Below, piece after piece: positions 24,236 through 32,840 of a stretch of DNA of 64,000 nt (positions are counted from its first letter, which is position 1; each line of letters begins with the position of its first letter). The position numbers were made by a program, and so were the translations under genes. Location of the stretch: NCBI RefSeq assembly GCF_016019885.1, contig NZ_JAEANY010000001.1:62001-126000 (forward strand), read 5' to 3'. The notes beneath the pieces were generated by a model. It worked only from the letters and a program-made list of their open reading frames with translations. It was not told the DNA's origin and searched no databases. The stretch comes from Aurantiacibacter sediminis (lineage in GTDB: Bacteria > Pseudomonadota > Alphaproteobacteria > Sphingomonadales > Sphingomonadaceae).

Positions 24236-26545
24236 GTGGTCGGCACAAAACCGACAGGAAGGGCGAAAGCCCGGCGGATTGAACGCCTTAAGCATGCTCT
24301 TTGGGCAGGGTTGATAGCGTGCCTTTGCGCTGTCATGGGTCTGTTCGATCCCGTCGATCAGACGATCTGGGCAGTTCAAAATCTCAGCGCCACCCAAAAT
24401 GCGTCAGGAGACGTCGGCTATATCTCCACCGAGCGGGACCTAACCGACGCCAACTTCCCGGAGCGCAGGGTTGAGCTGGCCCATTTGATCGATCGTTTGG
24501 ACGCAGCAGGCGCGCGCGAAATCTATATTGATGGAGTATTTTCTCAGCCAACTTCGGAAGATGCCGACTCCACGCTGAACAGCTCGCTCCGGAATTTCAG
24601 CGGCGAGGCGTACCTTGCTCAGCGGGTTTTCGAATCGATTTCCCTGCAGATTGAGACCAAACGATCGGTCCCGCAAATCGCAGAGGGTATCCCAGAGGTC
24701 GCTTCCGACAAAATAACCAACTTTCTCGGCTTTGATTGGGAAGGAACATATCAGGTTAACACCGTTGACGGCATGAAACCCTCAATTGCAGCGCAGGTTG
24801 CTGGGGTTGAACCCACCGAAACAAATTCCTTCCCGATCAATTACTCCTTCGATCTGAGCACCATCCCGTCGATGAGCTTTGCACAGGCGAGGCGAAATGA
24901 TGCTGATCTCTCACGCTTCGAGGGAACGGTGGTAATCATCGAGGCATCGCAGGTTGAAGGATTCAGCATTCCTGGGGTCAGAGATGTGCCTTCCGTTCTC
25001 GCGCACGTCTTTGCCGCAGAATCGCTCAAAGCCGGACACACACGATTTGTACCAGGTATCTTTGCCGCGGGAATTCTTGCGCTGTTGGTACTGTTGGCGG
25101 GCTTGGTCGCAGAGAAAACGATCCGTCGCGCACTTTATGCATCGCTGATTGTCGCGCTGATCGGATTCAGTGCATTTTCCGCCGTTCTTGGCTGGCGTAT
25201 GGGCTTCGCCGATGCTCTTGCCTTTGCCGGAATCTTCGCGATTTTCCGCCTGCGGACCGTCTGGAAAGAATCCTTCGCGCTCGTCGATCTCGAAACCAAT
25301 CTCCCGAGCTTTGCGGCGCTGGAGACCGACAGGGATGTGTCGGAAACCGTACCCGCCATCATTGTCGCCAAGATTCATCGGTTCGAGCAGGTCCGTCGCT
25401 CACTGCCAAAAGACCTTCATGCCGAATATATGCTGCGCATTACCAACCGGCTGAAGGCGGCAACGCAGGACGCGACGATTTACCTTGGCCAGGGGCACCT
25501 GATCGCATGGGTCATGCACGAGAAGGACCCGGCCCTGTTGCGGGAGCATCTGGAAGGCTTGCGCGCACTCTTCTCTGCTCCATTGCTTGTGGCTGACCAG
25601 CAGGTCGATGTCGGAATTTCATTCGGCGTCGATATTTCACCCAGCCCCAATGTCGCACGGCGACTGGCGTCGGCGGTCGAAGTCGCGGAAAAGACCAATG
25701 AGACTTATGAGCCTATAGCGATCGCCGATACGGCATCGGATGACGATCTGATCTGGAACATCTCGTTGCAGGCCCGCATCGATGCAGCGCTTTCGAACGG
25801 CGAAATCTATCTGGCCTACCAGCCCAAGGTGATGGTGCAGACCGGCGAGATTATCGGCGTGGAAGCACTCGTGCGCTGGAAAGACCCGGTGAAGGGACAC
25901 ATTCCGCCAGACAATTTCATCCGTCAGTGCGAGACCGCAGGACGCATGACCCAGCTCACCCGTTTTGTACTTCAGGAGGCCTGCAAGGCTGGCAATGCTT
26001 TTGAGGATAAGGGCCTCAACCTGCCGATTGCGGTCAATATTTCGGCCACGCTGGTTCACGAACATCAGATCGTCACAATGGTCTCGGACGTGCTCGACGA
26101 GACCGGCTTCGATCCGCGTCGCCTGACGCTGGAGATTACCGAGACTTATCGTATCTCCAATATCGATCGCGCAGCGGAAGTCCTGACCAGCCTTCGCCAG
26201 CTTGGCCCGAAGATTTCGATGGACGATTTTGGCGTCGGCGCCGCCAGCCTCGAGGCACTTTTGCGGCTGCCGTTTTCAGAGCTGAAAATTGATCGGCTTT
26301 TTGTCTCGCAAATCACTACCAGCGCCAAGGCCGAAGGCATCGTGCGGTCCATCCTTCAGATGGGCAAGGACCTGCGAATCATCGTTGTTGCTGAAGGGGT
26401 TGAAGACAGCGGAACGTTAACCCTTTTGCGTGATTCCGGGTGCCTCGTGGCGCAAGGATTTGGCATTTCCCGGCCCGTTGATTTCGATAGAATCATTAAA
26501 TTTCAGATAGATAACCCTAAGACGCTTCTGCAAAACATGGTTTAA
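24236..26545 (+). CDS. CHASE2-GGDEF(degenerate)-EAL cyclic-di-GMP phosphodiesterase
   Basis: 769 residues from a GTG start preceded by GAGGGG. One N-terminal helix (about 22-38), a periplasmic CHASE2-like sensor (about 40-270), two to three helices (about 272-335), a degenerate GGDEF domain (about 345-500, the GGDEF signature is lost: QGHLIAWV stands there) and a C-terminal EAL domain (515-765). The EAL domain keeps the catalytic set: GVEALVRW (Glu543), VNIS, LEITET, DDFGVG, LKIDRLF and VAEGVED. So it should hydrolyse c-di-GMP, with the GGDEF-like part perhaps sensing GTP. It is divergent from the GST gene and followed by a 17-codon frame. Confidence 0.92.
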   Translation: MVGTKPTGRAKARRIERLKHALWAGLIACLCAVMGLFDPVDQTIWAVQNLSATQNASGDVGYISTERDLTDANFPERRVELAHLIDRLDAAGAREIYIDGVFSQPTSEDADSTLNSSLRNFSGEAYLAQRVFESISLQIETKRSVPQIAEGIPEVASDKITNFLGFDWEGTYQVNTVDGMKPSIAAQVAGVEPTETNSFPINYSFDLSTIPSMSFAQARRNDADLSRFEGTVVIIEASQVEGFSIPGVRDVPSVLAHVFAAESLKAGHTRFVPGIFAAGILALLVLLAGLVAEKTIRRALYASLIVALIGFSAFSAVLGWRMGFADALAFAGIFAIFRLRTVWKESFALVDLETNLPSFAALETDRDVSETVPAIIVAKIHRFEQVRRSLPKDLHAEYMLRITNRLKAATQDATIYLGQGHLIAWVMHEKDPALLREHLEGLRALFSAPLLVADQQVDVGISFGVDISPSPNVARRLASAVEVAEKTNETYEPIAIADTASDDDLIWNISLQARIDAALSNGEIYLAYQPKVMVQTGEIIGVEALVRWKDPVKGHIPPDNFIRQCETAGRMTQLTRFVLQEACKAGNAFEDKGLNLPIAVNISATLVHEHQIVTMVSDVLDETGFDPRRLTLEITETYRISNIDRAAEVLTSLRQLGPKISMDDFGVGAASLEALLRLPFSELKIDRLFVSQITTSAKAEGIVRSILQMGKDLRIIVVAEGVEDSGTLTLLRDSGCLVAQGFGISRPVDFDRIIKFQIDNPKTLLQNMV

Positions 26546-26578
26546 ACTTTACAAATACCTTTGGTTAATGCAGTTTGA

Positions 26579-26592
26579 TCCTGTTCAAACAG
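26579..26592 (+). promoter_or_regulatory. Hairpin overlapping the ribosome site of the 17-codon frame
   Basis: CCTGT-TCAA-ACAGG forms a five-base stem with a tetraloop. Its 3' arm is the first half of the ribosome site ACAGGAGA. A related design precedes the 70-residue gene at 17189. Confidence 0.4.
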
Positions 26593-26602
26593 GAGAAAAC
26601 CC

Positions 26603-26656
26603 ATGGGTAGAAGCATTTGGGATTGGATCTTCGGTCGTGGCGGTCAGCGCAGCTGA
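26603..26656 (+). CDS. Putative 17-residue microprotein
   Basis: ATG at 26603 opens a 17-codon frame, MGRSIWDWIFGRGGQRS, ended by TGA. The case for it: a strong ribosome site (ACAGGAGAAAAC) nine bases before the ATG, a strong intrinsic terminator 28 bases after the stop, and no other gene on this strand between the EAL gene and the terminator, so it is not a leader peptide for something downstream. The product is amphipathic with two Trp and several positive residues, a profile of small membrane-surface peptides. No homology claim can be made without a search. The alternative is that the transcript is a small RNA and the frame is chance. Confidence 0.5.
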   Translation: MGRSIWDWIFGRGGQRS

Positions 26657-26683
26657 CCTCAGCCAAGAGATTTTATCAATATG

Positions 26684-26712
26684 AAAAAGGGCGCCGCTGG
26701 CGCCCTTTTTTA
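26684..26712 (+). terminator. Intrinsic terminator after the 17-codon frame
   Basis: GGGCGCC-GCT-GGCGCCC perfect seven-base stem, A-rich on the left and seven T on the right. The A tract on the left may let it serve the convergent engB transcript as well. Confidence 0.92.
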
Positions 26713-26751
26713 TGTGCGATTTGGAAGCGATCTGGCCGCCGAATTGCGCCC

Positions 26752-27393
26752 TTAAAGACGCACGTCGCGCAACAGGGCCGCGCGCAGCTCATCGAGGCCC
26801 ATGCCCTTTTCAGCGCTGGTGACATGAATTTGCGGGAATGCGGCCACGTGCTTTCGCGCTTCGGCTTCGACCTTTGACGTGACCGCTTCCAATGCGCTAG
26901 CTTTGATCTTGTCCGCTTTGGTCAGCACGACGCGATATCCGACAGCTGCCTCATCGAGCATTTTCATCATCTCACGGTCTGAATCTTTCAGCCCGTGGCG
27001 GCTATCGATCAGCACCATGGTCCGCTTCAGCGGCACGCGGCCGCGCAGAAAGGTTTTGACGAGGTTCTTCCACTTCGCGACGACTTTCACCGGTGCCTTG
27101 GCGAAGCCATAGCCCGGCATGTCGACGAGGCGGAACTGCGTAGGCTCGCCCACTTCGAAGAAGTTTAGCTCCTGCGTGCGTCCCGGTGTTACCGATGCGC
27201 GCGCGATGGCCTTGCGCCCCGTCAGCGCATTGATGAGCGAGCTTTTGCCGACATTGGATCGGCCGCAAAAAGCGATTTCGGGATAGTCCGGCTCGGGAAG
27301 GAATTTGAGCTGCGGCGCAGATAGCAGAAACTCCACACGGCCTGAAAACAGGCGGCGCGCTTCCTCCGCCAATTTCTCTTCTTCCTCGGTCAT
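26752..27393 (-). CDS. engB: EngB/YsxC ribosome-biogenesis GTPase
   Basis: 213 residues. P-loop GTPase required for large-subunit assembly. G1 is GRSNVGKSSLINAL, G2/switch with the TPGRTQELNFF block, G3 DMPGYGFA, G4 TKADKI and G5 SAEKG. It is the last gene of the rpmH-rnpA-yidD-yidC-engB block, 27 bases after yidC. Confidence 0.96.
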   Translation of the reverse strand: MTEEEEKLAEEARRLFSGRVEFLLSAPQLKFLPEPDYPEIAFCGRSNVGKSSLINALTGRKAIARASVTPGRTQELNFFEVGEPTQFRLVDMPGYGFAKAPVKVVAKWKNLVKTFLRGRVPLKRTMVLIDSRHGLKDSDREMMKMLDEAAVGYRVVLTKADKIKASALEAVTSKVEAEARKHVAAFPQIHVTSAEKGMGLDELRAALLRDVRL

Positions 27394-27420
27394 TGCAATT
27401 CCTCCGAACCGGCGAGGGGG

Positions 27421-29196
27421 TCATCCCTTCGCCTGTTCTGCTTTCTTGCGCTCCGCCTCTCGCGCCTTTTCCTCGCGCTCCTTCTCCATCTGCGCTTTCA
27501 GCTGCGGATTGCGCGAATAGAGGTATTTCTGCTGGGCCAGCGTCAGTATGTTGTTGCTGATCCAGTAAAGCAGCAGGCCCGCAGCAAACGGTGCCATCAC
27601 GAACATCAGCACCCACGGCATGATCATGAAGATCTGCTGCTGCATCGGGTCCATCGCCGCGGGGTTCAGTTTGAACTGCAGCCACATGGTGAAGCCGAGT
27701 AGCACGGCCAAAATACCGATCGCGAGGAAGCCCGGCGGGGTGAAATCGAGCAGGCCGAACAGGTTCAGGATCGTTGCCGGATCGCGCGCCGAGAGATCCT
27801 CGATATAAGTAAAGGGCTGGTGGCGCATCTCGATCGCGAGGAGCAGCACCTTGTACAGTGCGAAGAAGATCGGGATCTGGATGAAGATCGGCAAGCAGCC
27901 GGCCAGCGGATTGACCTTCTCATCCTTGTAGAGCTTCGCCATCTGCTGCTGCAGCTCTGGTTTGTCGTCCTTGTAACGTTCCTGCAGCGCTTTCATCTTC
28001 GGCTGCACCGCGCGCATCTGAGCCATCGAGTGGAACTGCTTCTGCGCAATCGGGAACAGGATCAAGCGGATGATGAGCGTCAGGCCGATAATGGCGAGGC
28101 CGAAATTGCCGACAAGGCCGAACAGGAAGATCAGCACCTGCCACATCGGCCAGGCAATCCAGCGAAACCAGCCCCAATCGATAGCAAGGCCGAAGCGTTC
28201 CACGCCCTGCGCCTGGTATTCGTCCAGAACGCCGCTTTCCTTCGCGCCTGCAAACAGGCGAGTGGTGCGCGACACGGTTTCGCCGGCGGGCACGTTCACC
28301 GCGTCATACAGAAGTTCGGAGCGGAAGAGGTTGTTGCCAAGCGAGCGGACATAGCCATTGGTCGCTTCGCCTTCCTGCGCGATAAGCGCCGAGAGCCAGT
28401 AGATATCGGTGAAGCCAACCCAGTCGGTATCGCTGCCGAAATTGATCGGGCCTTCTTCAAGGACCTCATCATAGTCCCAATCGAAATTCACGCCTTCGCC
28501 GGTGGCCGCGATCGGGCCTGAGTGGACATTCCACGTGCTGGCGCTGGCAGTCTCGCTGGTACGCGTGACAGTCGCGAACGGACGCAGTGCGACAGTCGAT
28601 GCGCCAGCATTGCGCACGGCCTGCGTGACGGTGAGCATGTAGTGCTCGTCAATTTCGAAGCGCAGCGCGAAGGTCAGTCCGGCGCCATTGTCCCATGACA
28701 GGGTGACAGGGGTTTCCTGCGTCAATTGGTCGCCTTCGGTAACGCTCCACACCGTTTCGGGTCCGGGCAGCGATACGCCGTCGCCATCCCAGCGGAACGC
28801 AGCGTAATGCTGTGCACTGGTGCCAGCGGGCGAGAACATGCGCACATTGTCGCTGCTTTCATCAACCGTCTCACGGTGTGTCTTCAAGTCGATATCGTCG
28901 ATCCGCGCGCCGACCGGATTGATCGAGCCGTGGATTTCCGGCGCGTCGATGGTGACGCGTTCGCTGCTGGCAAGCGCGCTGGCGAGATCGACCTCGACTT
29001 CCGCGCTCACATCTCCGCCGACTCCGGATGCAGCTACATCCCCATCGGCGCGAGCGGCCTGCGTGTCCTCACGTCCGGCCATATTGGAAGGCGTTTCTTC
29101 CGGCTCCGGATAATAGGTGCGCATGGCGAAGTCCCAGCCGAAAAGCAGGACTGCGCTCAGCACTACGGCGAGAATGAGATTACGCTGGTTGTCCAA
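27421..29196 (-). CDS. yidC: YidC membrane protein insertase
   Basis: 591 residues. Inserts inner-membrane proteins alone or with SecYEG. N-terminal signal-anchor (NLILAVVLSAVLLFGWDF), a large periplasmic beta-sandwich domain (about 75-340), then the conserved core of five helices with the positively charged cytoplasmic hairpin (MRAVQPKMKALQERYKDD) and the substrate groove block NPLAGCLPIFIQIPIFFALY. The tail is very basic and Lys/Glu-rich, which helps ribosome binding. yidD lies six bases upstream. Confidence 0.97.
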   Translation of the reverse strand: MDNQRNLILAVVLSAVLLFGWDFAMRTYYPEPEETPSNMAGREDTQAARADGDVAASGVGGDVSAEVEVDLASALASSERVTIDAPEIHGSINPVGARIDDIDLKTHRETVDESSDNVRMFSPAGTSAQHYAAFRWDGDGVSLPGPETVWSVTEGDQLTQETPVTLSWDNGAGLTFALRFEIDEHYMLTVTQAVRNAGASTVALRPFATVTRTSETASASTWNVHSGPIAATGEGVNFDWDYDEVLEEGPINFGSDTDWVGFTDIYWLSALIAQEGEATNGYVRSLGNNLFRSELLYDAVNVPAGETVSRTTRLFAGAKESGVLDEYQAQGVERFGLAIDWGWFRWIAWPMWQVLIFLFGLVGNFGLAIIGLTLIIRLILFPIAQKQFHSMAQMRAVQPKMKALQERYKDDKPELQQQMAKLYKDEKVNPLAGCLPIFIQIPIFFALYKVLLLAIEMRHQPFTYIEDLSARDPATILNLFGLLDFTPPGFLAIGILAVLLGFTMWLQFKLNPAAMDPMQQQIFMIMPWVLMFVMAPFAAGLLLYWISNNILTLAQQKYLYSRNPQLKAQMEKEREEKAREAERKKAEQAKG

Positions 29197-29202
29197 GATG
29201 AA

Positions 29203-29460
29203 TTATCCGTCGCGATTATCTGTGTCGGGAAGCGTGGCAGCGCCGCGCGCCGGCGGAACCGGATCGTGACCATGCCCTCCCCAGGGATGGCAGCGCATTA
29301 TACGCTTGAACGTCATCCATCCACCCCTGATTGCACCATGTCTTTCGAGAGCCTCGATTGCATAGGCGCTGCAGCTGGGCTGGAAGCGGCAGGTGGGCGG
29401 CAAAATGCGGCTCGGCCCCACTTGCCAGAAGCGCGCGATGAGGATCAAAACGCGCTTCAC
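29203..29460 (-). CDS. yidD: YidD, membrane protein insertion efficiency factor
   Basis: 85 residues, UPF0161. It assists YidC-dependent insertion; its position directly before yidC is the classical one. The family pattern is complete: PTCRFQPSCSAYAIEAL with three cysteines and CHPWGGHGHDPVP. Its ATG overlaps the rnpA stop (ATGA), giving translational coupling from rnpA. The C-terminal tail is longer than in E. coli-type family members only by a few residues. Confidence 0.95.
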   Translation of the reverse strand: MKRVLILIARFWQVGPSRILPPTCRFQPSCSAYAIEALERHGAIRGGWMTFKRIMRCHPWGGHGHDPVPPARGAATLPDTDNRDG

Positions 29461-29837
29461 CGGCGCGGCCTCCTGCTGCCCTTGCGTGGACGGCGTGGCG
29501 GGTCCCCCTTCCCTTCACGGGCGCGGGTGAGAGCGGCTTCCAGCTCCTCGCCTAGCTGCGCAAAATCGCGCTCCACCCCACCATCCCGGCCAATCAGCAC
29601 GTGATCGTGATCGGGCAGGCCATGCTCCGGCAGTGCGGCGCGCAGCAACTCACGAAAGCGCCGCTTCATGCGATTGCGGACCACCGCATTTCCGATCTTC
29701 TTAGTCACAGTGATGCCGTAACGCATTCCCTCGCCGCCATTAGGCCGCACAAGCAGCACGAACCCCGGCCGCGCAACGCGCAGTCCGCGATTCGCCGCGA
29801 GAAAATCCGCGCGTTTGGTGAGGACCGTTGGGGTCAT
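29457..29837 (-). CDS. rnpA: Ribonuclease P protein component
   Basis: 126 residues. Protein subunit that helps the RNase P RNA bind and cut pre-tRNA 5' leaders. The RNR signature is NAVVRNRMKRRFRELLR; the C-terminal tail is extended and basic (RRPRKGSRRPRR). The start was set at the ATG giving MTPTVLTKRADFLAANRG, which aligns with the family; the frame stays open 40 codons upstream, but that stretch is translated repeat DNA. Unlike most genomes, the rpmH-rnpA gap here is about 305 bases and contains a terminator and an inverted-repeat element. Confidence 0.94.
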   Translation of the reverse strand: MTPTVLTKRADFLAANRGLRVARPGFVLLVRPNGGEGMRYGITVTKKIGNAVVRNRMKRRFRELLRAALPEHGLPDHDHVLIGRDGGVERDFAQLGEELEAALTRAREGKGDPPRRPRKGSRRPRR

Positions 29838-29891
29838 GTTTCGAGAGATAGTGGGCCGAGAGAGCGATGCCGAATCTTTTGTTGTGCGAAG

Positions 29892-30116
29892 CCGCATCCG
29901 CGGCTTCGTCCTCAGTGCTATTCGCTCCGCGGGGACTTCGTTCCCGCTGCGCGGCACTTGCGGGTCGCGCCGTGCGCTCGGTCGGTCGCTTCGCGCCCGA
30001 ACTGAGCCCTATTCTATAAACGCAAAAACGGGCTCCGAGAGGAGCCCGCAAGGCCGAATTGGCCGTCCACAGGTGCTGCGCAGTCCGAAGGACGGAGCGA
30101 GCAGCACCGAGGATGC
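29892..30116. repeat. Inverted-repeat intergenic element, copy B, between rpmH and rnpA
   Basis: Left end GCATCCGCGGCTTCGTCCTC then AGTGCTATTCGCTCC; right end GGACGGAGCGAGCAGCACCG then AGGATGC, an imperfect inverted copy. The left module matches element A at 14321. The rpmH terminator lies inside it. No coding content. Confidence 0.65.
30022..30048 (-). terminator. Intrinsic terminator of rpmH
   Basis: Perfect eight-base stem CGGGCTCC-GAGA-GGAGCCCG with five T on the minus strand. It falls between rpmH and rnpA, so most rpmH transcripts should end here. Confidence 0.88.
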
Positions 30117-30142
30117 TCGCCCGGATGGGCGAGCCTAAAGAA

Positions 30143-30277
30143 TCAGGCGCAGAGGTTCTTGCGACCGCGACGACGGCGCGCGCGCAGGACCTTGCGGCCA
30201 CCCGGGGTGGCCTTGCGGGCGAAGAAACCGTGGCGACGAGCGCGCACAAGGTTGCTCGGCTGGAAAGTGCGCTTCAT
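30143..30277 (-). CDS. rpmH: Large ribosomal subunit protein bL34
   Basis: 44 residues, [20 protein letters not shown] then [10 protein letters not shown] and an arginine-rich end: the bL34 signature from start to finish. The start is preceded by GAAGG with eight bases spacing. bL34 binds 23S rRNA. It heads the rpmH-rnpA-yidD-yidC-engB order but is cut off from rnpA by a terminator. Confidence 0.97.
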   Translation of the reverse strand: MKRTFQPSNLVRARRHGFFARKATPGGRKVLRARRRRGRKNLCA

Positions 30278-30300
30278 GGCAAATACCTTCAAATAAGAAC

Positions 30301-30328
30301 AAAAAGGGCCGCCAAACGGGGGCGGCCG
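30301..30328 (-). terminator. Intrinsic terminator of the ClpP-like periplasmic gene
   Basis: GGCCGCC-(CCCGTTT)-GGCGGCC, read on the minus strand, followed by C and five T. It lies 24 bases before the rpmH start, so the rpmH promoter must overlap or sit inside this region. Confidence 0.85.
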
Positions 30329-30346
30329 CAAACATTGATGGCGCGC

Positions 30347-31129
30347 TTACTGCGAGACGGGGTCCAAGTCAAGATAGGCGAGCCTGGGAATTACCGCCTC
30401 TGCCTCCGTGCCTAGCCCGTCCTGCGCGCCACCCGAAGCGGCGTTAGCAGCTACCGGCGATTCGCTCAGCCAGTTTTGCATCTCTGCACCTGTCAGCCAT
30501 CTCGCATCGTCGAACGACACCGAATTGGTCATGGCATAAAAAGCCCGCGCAGACGCCTCGTCCATGCCCATGTCGATGTAATAATCGAGATAGCGGCGAT
30601 GCTCCGGCGCGCCAGCCGGATAGTCTTCTGCTCCCATACCGTATTCGTCCAGCCAGCCGTGGACCGCGAAGCTCGAACCGGCGGCGATTTCGCGCGAGGT
30701 GCCCGCAAGGAACAATTCCACTGCGCCCGAGCGGACAGATCCACCCTCAGGTGCGCGGGTAACAAGCCCTCGTTCGCGAATCATGCGCCCGACGCGCAGG
30801 TTCGCGAGATCATTATGGGTGCCCGGCGCTTCGATGAATTCCAACACGGCGATCTGGGGAAAGGCGGACAGCATCGCTGCGAATTGTGACGGCGTGCGAC
30901 CATCGGTAATATCGACTAGCGCAGCCGTGCGATTATCGATGACGCGGAAAGGCCCGAAAGCCGCCAGCGCATCGCGATCTGCCGCCTCGTGCTCGGGCGA
31001 GACGTAACGGGCGGCACCGCGCACCTCGACCCATTCCTCCACCACCACGATTTCGCTCTGCTGCGCGGCTGCAGGCCCAGCGCAGAGCGGAGCGAGAAGT
31101 GGTGCGAGAATAGACAATTGCCGGAACAT
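30347..31129 (-). CDS. Secreted protein, possibly ClpP/crotonase-like (COG3904-type)
   Basis: 260 residues from an ATG that gives a clean signal peptide (MFRQLSILAPLLAPLCAGPA, cut after AAA); an in-frame TTG upstream would add 13 residues and spoil it. The middle resembles periplasmic ClpP-fold proteins of the COG3904 kind: a GTHNDLANLRVGRMIRERG stretch, then VRSGAVELFLAGTSREIAAG with a serine at the nucleophile position, and FAVHGW with a histidine where the family has its conserved His. The usual cysteine pair of those proteins is absent. Protease activity is only a suggestion. Confidence 0.5.
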   Translation of the reverse strand: MFRQLSILAPLLAPLCAGPAAAQQSEIVVVEEWVEVRGAARYVSPEHEAADRDALAAFGPFRVIDNRTAALVDITDGRTPSQFAAMLSAFPQIAVLEFIEAPGTHNDLANLRVGRMIRERGLVTRAPEGGSVRSGAVELFLAGTSREIAAGSSFAVHGWLDEYGMGAEDYPAGAPEHRRYLDYYIDMGMDEASARAFYAMTNSVSFDDARWLTGAEMQNWLSESPVAANAASGGAQDGLGTEAEAVIPRLAYLDLDPVSQ

Positions 31130-31257
31130 ACCAGCCAAACTGGCAGGCCGATGCTGCGCAAATCCCAAGAGAAGGGGTTGCTATTAAATTAACGACACCT
31201 CCCCTCGACAGCGCAGCGTTCTCCGCTATCACCATAGAACAAAGGGGGAAAAATACA

Positions 31258-32754
31258 TTGGTTTCAATGGTCAGCACGGTTGCCTATCTGGGGCTCGAGG
31301 CGCGCAGCGTGGAAGTGCAGTGCTCGCTCGCACTGGGCATGCCGAAGTTCAATATCGTCGGGCTGGCAGACAAGGCGGTTGGTGAAAGCAAGGAGCGGGT
31401 TCGCGCCGCGCTCTCCGCCATGGGCCTCTCGCTGCCGCCCAAGCGGATCACGGTAAATCTCTCACCTGCCGATCTTCCGAAGGAAGGCTCGCATTACGAT
31501 CTGCCTATCGCGCTCGCGCTGCTATCGGCCATGGGTGTGGTGGACGCAGAAGCGATGAGCGAATGGCTTGCCGTGGGAGAACTCGCGCTCGATGGCCGCA
31601 TCGCCGCTTCGCCCGGCGTTTTGCTTGCCGCCCTTCATGCCAGTGAGCAGGAATTGGGGCTGATCTGCCCCGCCGACCAAGGTCCCGAGGCGCGCTGGGC
31701 GAGCGACATTCGCGTATGCGCCGCGCCCGATCTCACCAGCCTGCTCAATCATCTGCGCGGCACAGCGCAGCTCGCCGAACCGCAGCCGGGAGAAGTGCAG
31801 GAAGCCGCACCGGGGCCGGATCTGAAACAGGTCAAAGGACAGGAAACAGCCAAGCGCGCTCTCGAGATCGCGGCAGCGGGCGGACACAATCTGCTGATGA
31901 ACGGGCCACCGGGCGCGGGCAAATCGCTGCTGGCATCCTGCCTGCCCGGCATCCTGCCGCCGCTTTCCCCGGCAGAGGCGCTGGAAGTCAGCATGGTCGC
32001 CTCGGTCGCTGGAACGCTGGAAGGCGGGCGCATCAGCCGGGAGCGGCCATTCCGCGCTCCGCACCATTCGGCGAGCATGGCGGCGCTGACGGGCGGCGGG
32101 CTGAAAGTGAAGCCGGGTGAAGTCAGCCTTGCGCATCTGGGCGTGCTCTTCCTCGACGAGTTGCCCGAATTCCAGCGGGCGGTTCTCGATTCTCTGCGCC
32201 AGCCGCTGGAGACGGGCAAGGTCGATGTGGCGCGCGCCAATGCGCATGTGTCCTACCCCGCGCGCGTGCAGCTGATCGCGGCGATGAACCCATGCCGCTG
32301 CGGCCATTTGGGGGACCCGGCGCTCGCCTGTTCACGCGCCCCGCGCTGCGCCGCCGATTACCAGAGCAAAGTGTCCGGCCCGATGCTCGACCGGATCGAC
32401 ATGCATGTGGAGGTAGACCCAGTCTCCGCTGCGGACCTTGCCCTGCCCCCACCTGCAGAAGGCAGCGCCGAAGTGGCCAGCCGCGTGGCAGCAGCGCGCC
32501 GGTTGCAAACCGCGCGCGGCGTTCGCAGCAATGCCGAGCTGGAAGGCGACGCGCTGGAGCAACATGCCGGCCCGGACGACGCAGGCCGCACTCTGCTGAT
32601 GCAGGCCGCCGAAGCGATGCGCCTCTCCGCCCGCGGCTACACGCGCATGCTGCGCGTTGCGCGGACCATTGCCGACTTGGCAGGCAGCGAAGGGGTAGGC
32701 CGCATGCATATTGCCGAGGCGCTCAGCTATCGCAGGCAGCCGCCGCGGGCTTAG
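31258..32754 (+). CDS. comM: ComM/YifB family Mg-chelatase-like AAA+ ATPase
   Basis: 498 residues. ComM is a hexameric AAA+ helicase that drives branch migration during integration of transformed DNA. N-terminal Lon-protease-like S5 fold (about 1-165), then AAA+ with Walker A NGPPGAGKSLLASCLPG and Walker B VLFLDELPEF, the zinc-coordinating stretch NPCRCGHLGDPALAC with further Cys, and a C-terminal Mg-chelatase domain ending ALSYRRQPPR. The start is TTG, giving MVSMVSTVAYLGLEA, which fits the family; an ATG three codons in is the alternative. Ribosome site AAGGGGGAAAA. Confidence 0.93.
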   Translation: MVSMVSTVAYLGLEARSVEVQCSLALGMPKFNIVGLADKAVGESKERVRAALSAMGLSLPPKRITVNLSPADLPKEGSHYDLPIALALLSAMGVVDAEAMSEWLAVGELALDGRIAASPGVLLAALHASEQELGLICPADQGPEARWASDIRVCAAPDLTSLLNHLRGTAQLAEPQPGEVQEAAPGPDLKQVKGQETAKRALEIAAAGGHNLLMNGPPGAGKSLLASCLPGILPPLSPAEALEVSMVASVAGTLEGGRISRERPFRAPHHSASMAALTGGGLKVKPGEVSLAHLGVLFLDELPEFQRAVLDSLRQPLETGKVDVARANAHVSYPARVQLIAAMNPCRCGHLGDPALACSRAPRCAADYQSKVSGPMLDRIDMHVEVDPVSAADLALPPPAEGSAEVASRVAAARRLQTARGVRSNAELEGDALEQHAGPDDAGRTLLMQAAEAMRLSARGYTRMLRVARTIADLAGSEGVGRMHIAEALSYRRQPPRA

Positions 32755-32840
32755 TGACCGTTTTCGACCTTAGTCGCGGACAGAGCTAGGCGATTATTCA
32801 GCCCTTGGGAGCAGCCATTAGCAACCGAAGAGATCTGCAG

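Noticed and set aside
26575-26588. TTGAT-CCTG-TTCAA, an FNR-like dyad next to the 17-codon gene
   Set aside because: It overlaps the ribosome-site hairpin and lies too close to the start codon for activation; the symmetry is explained by the hairpin. Repressive use remains possible but unsupported.
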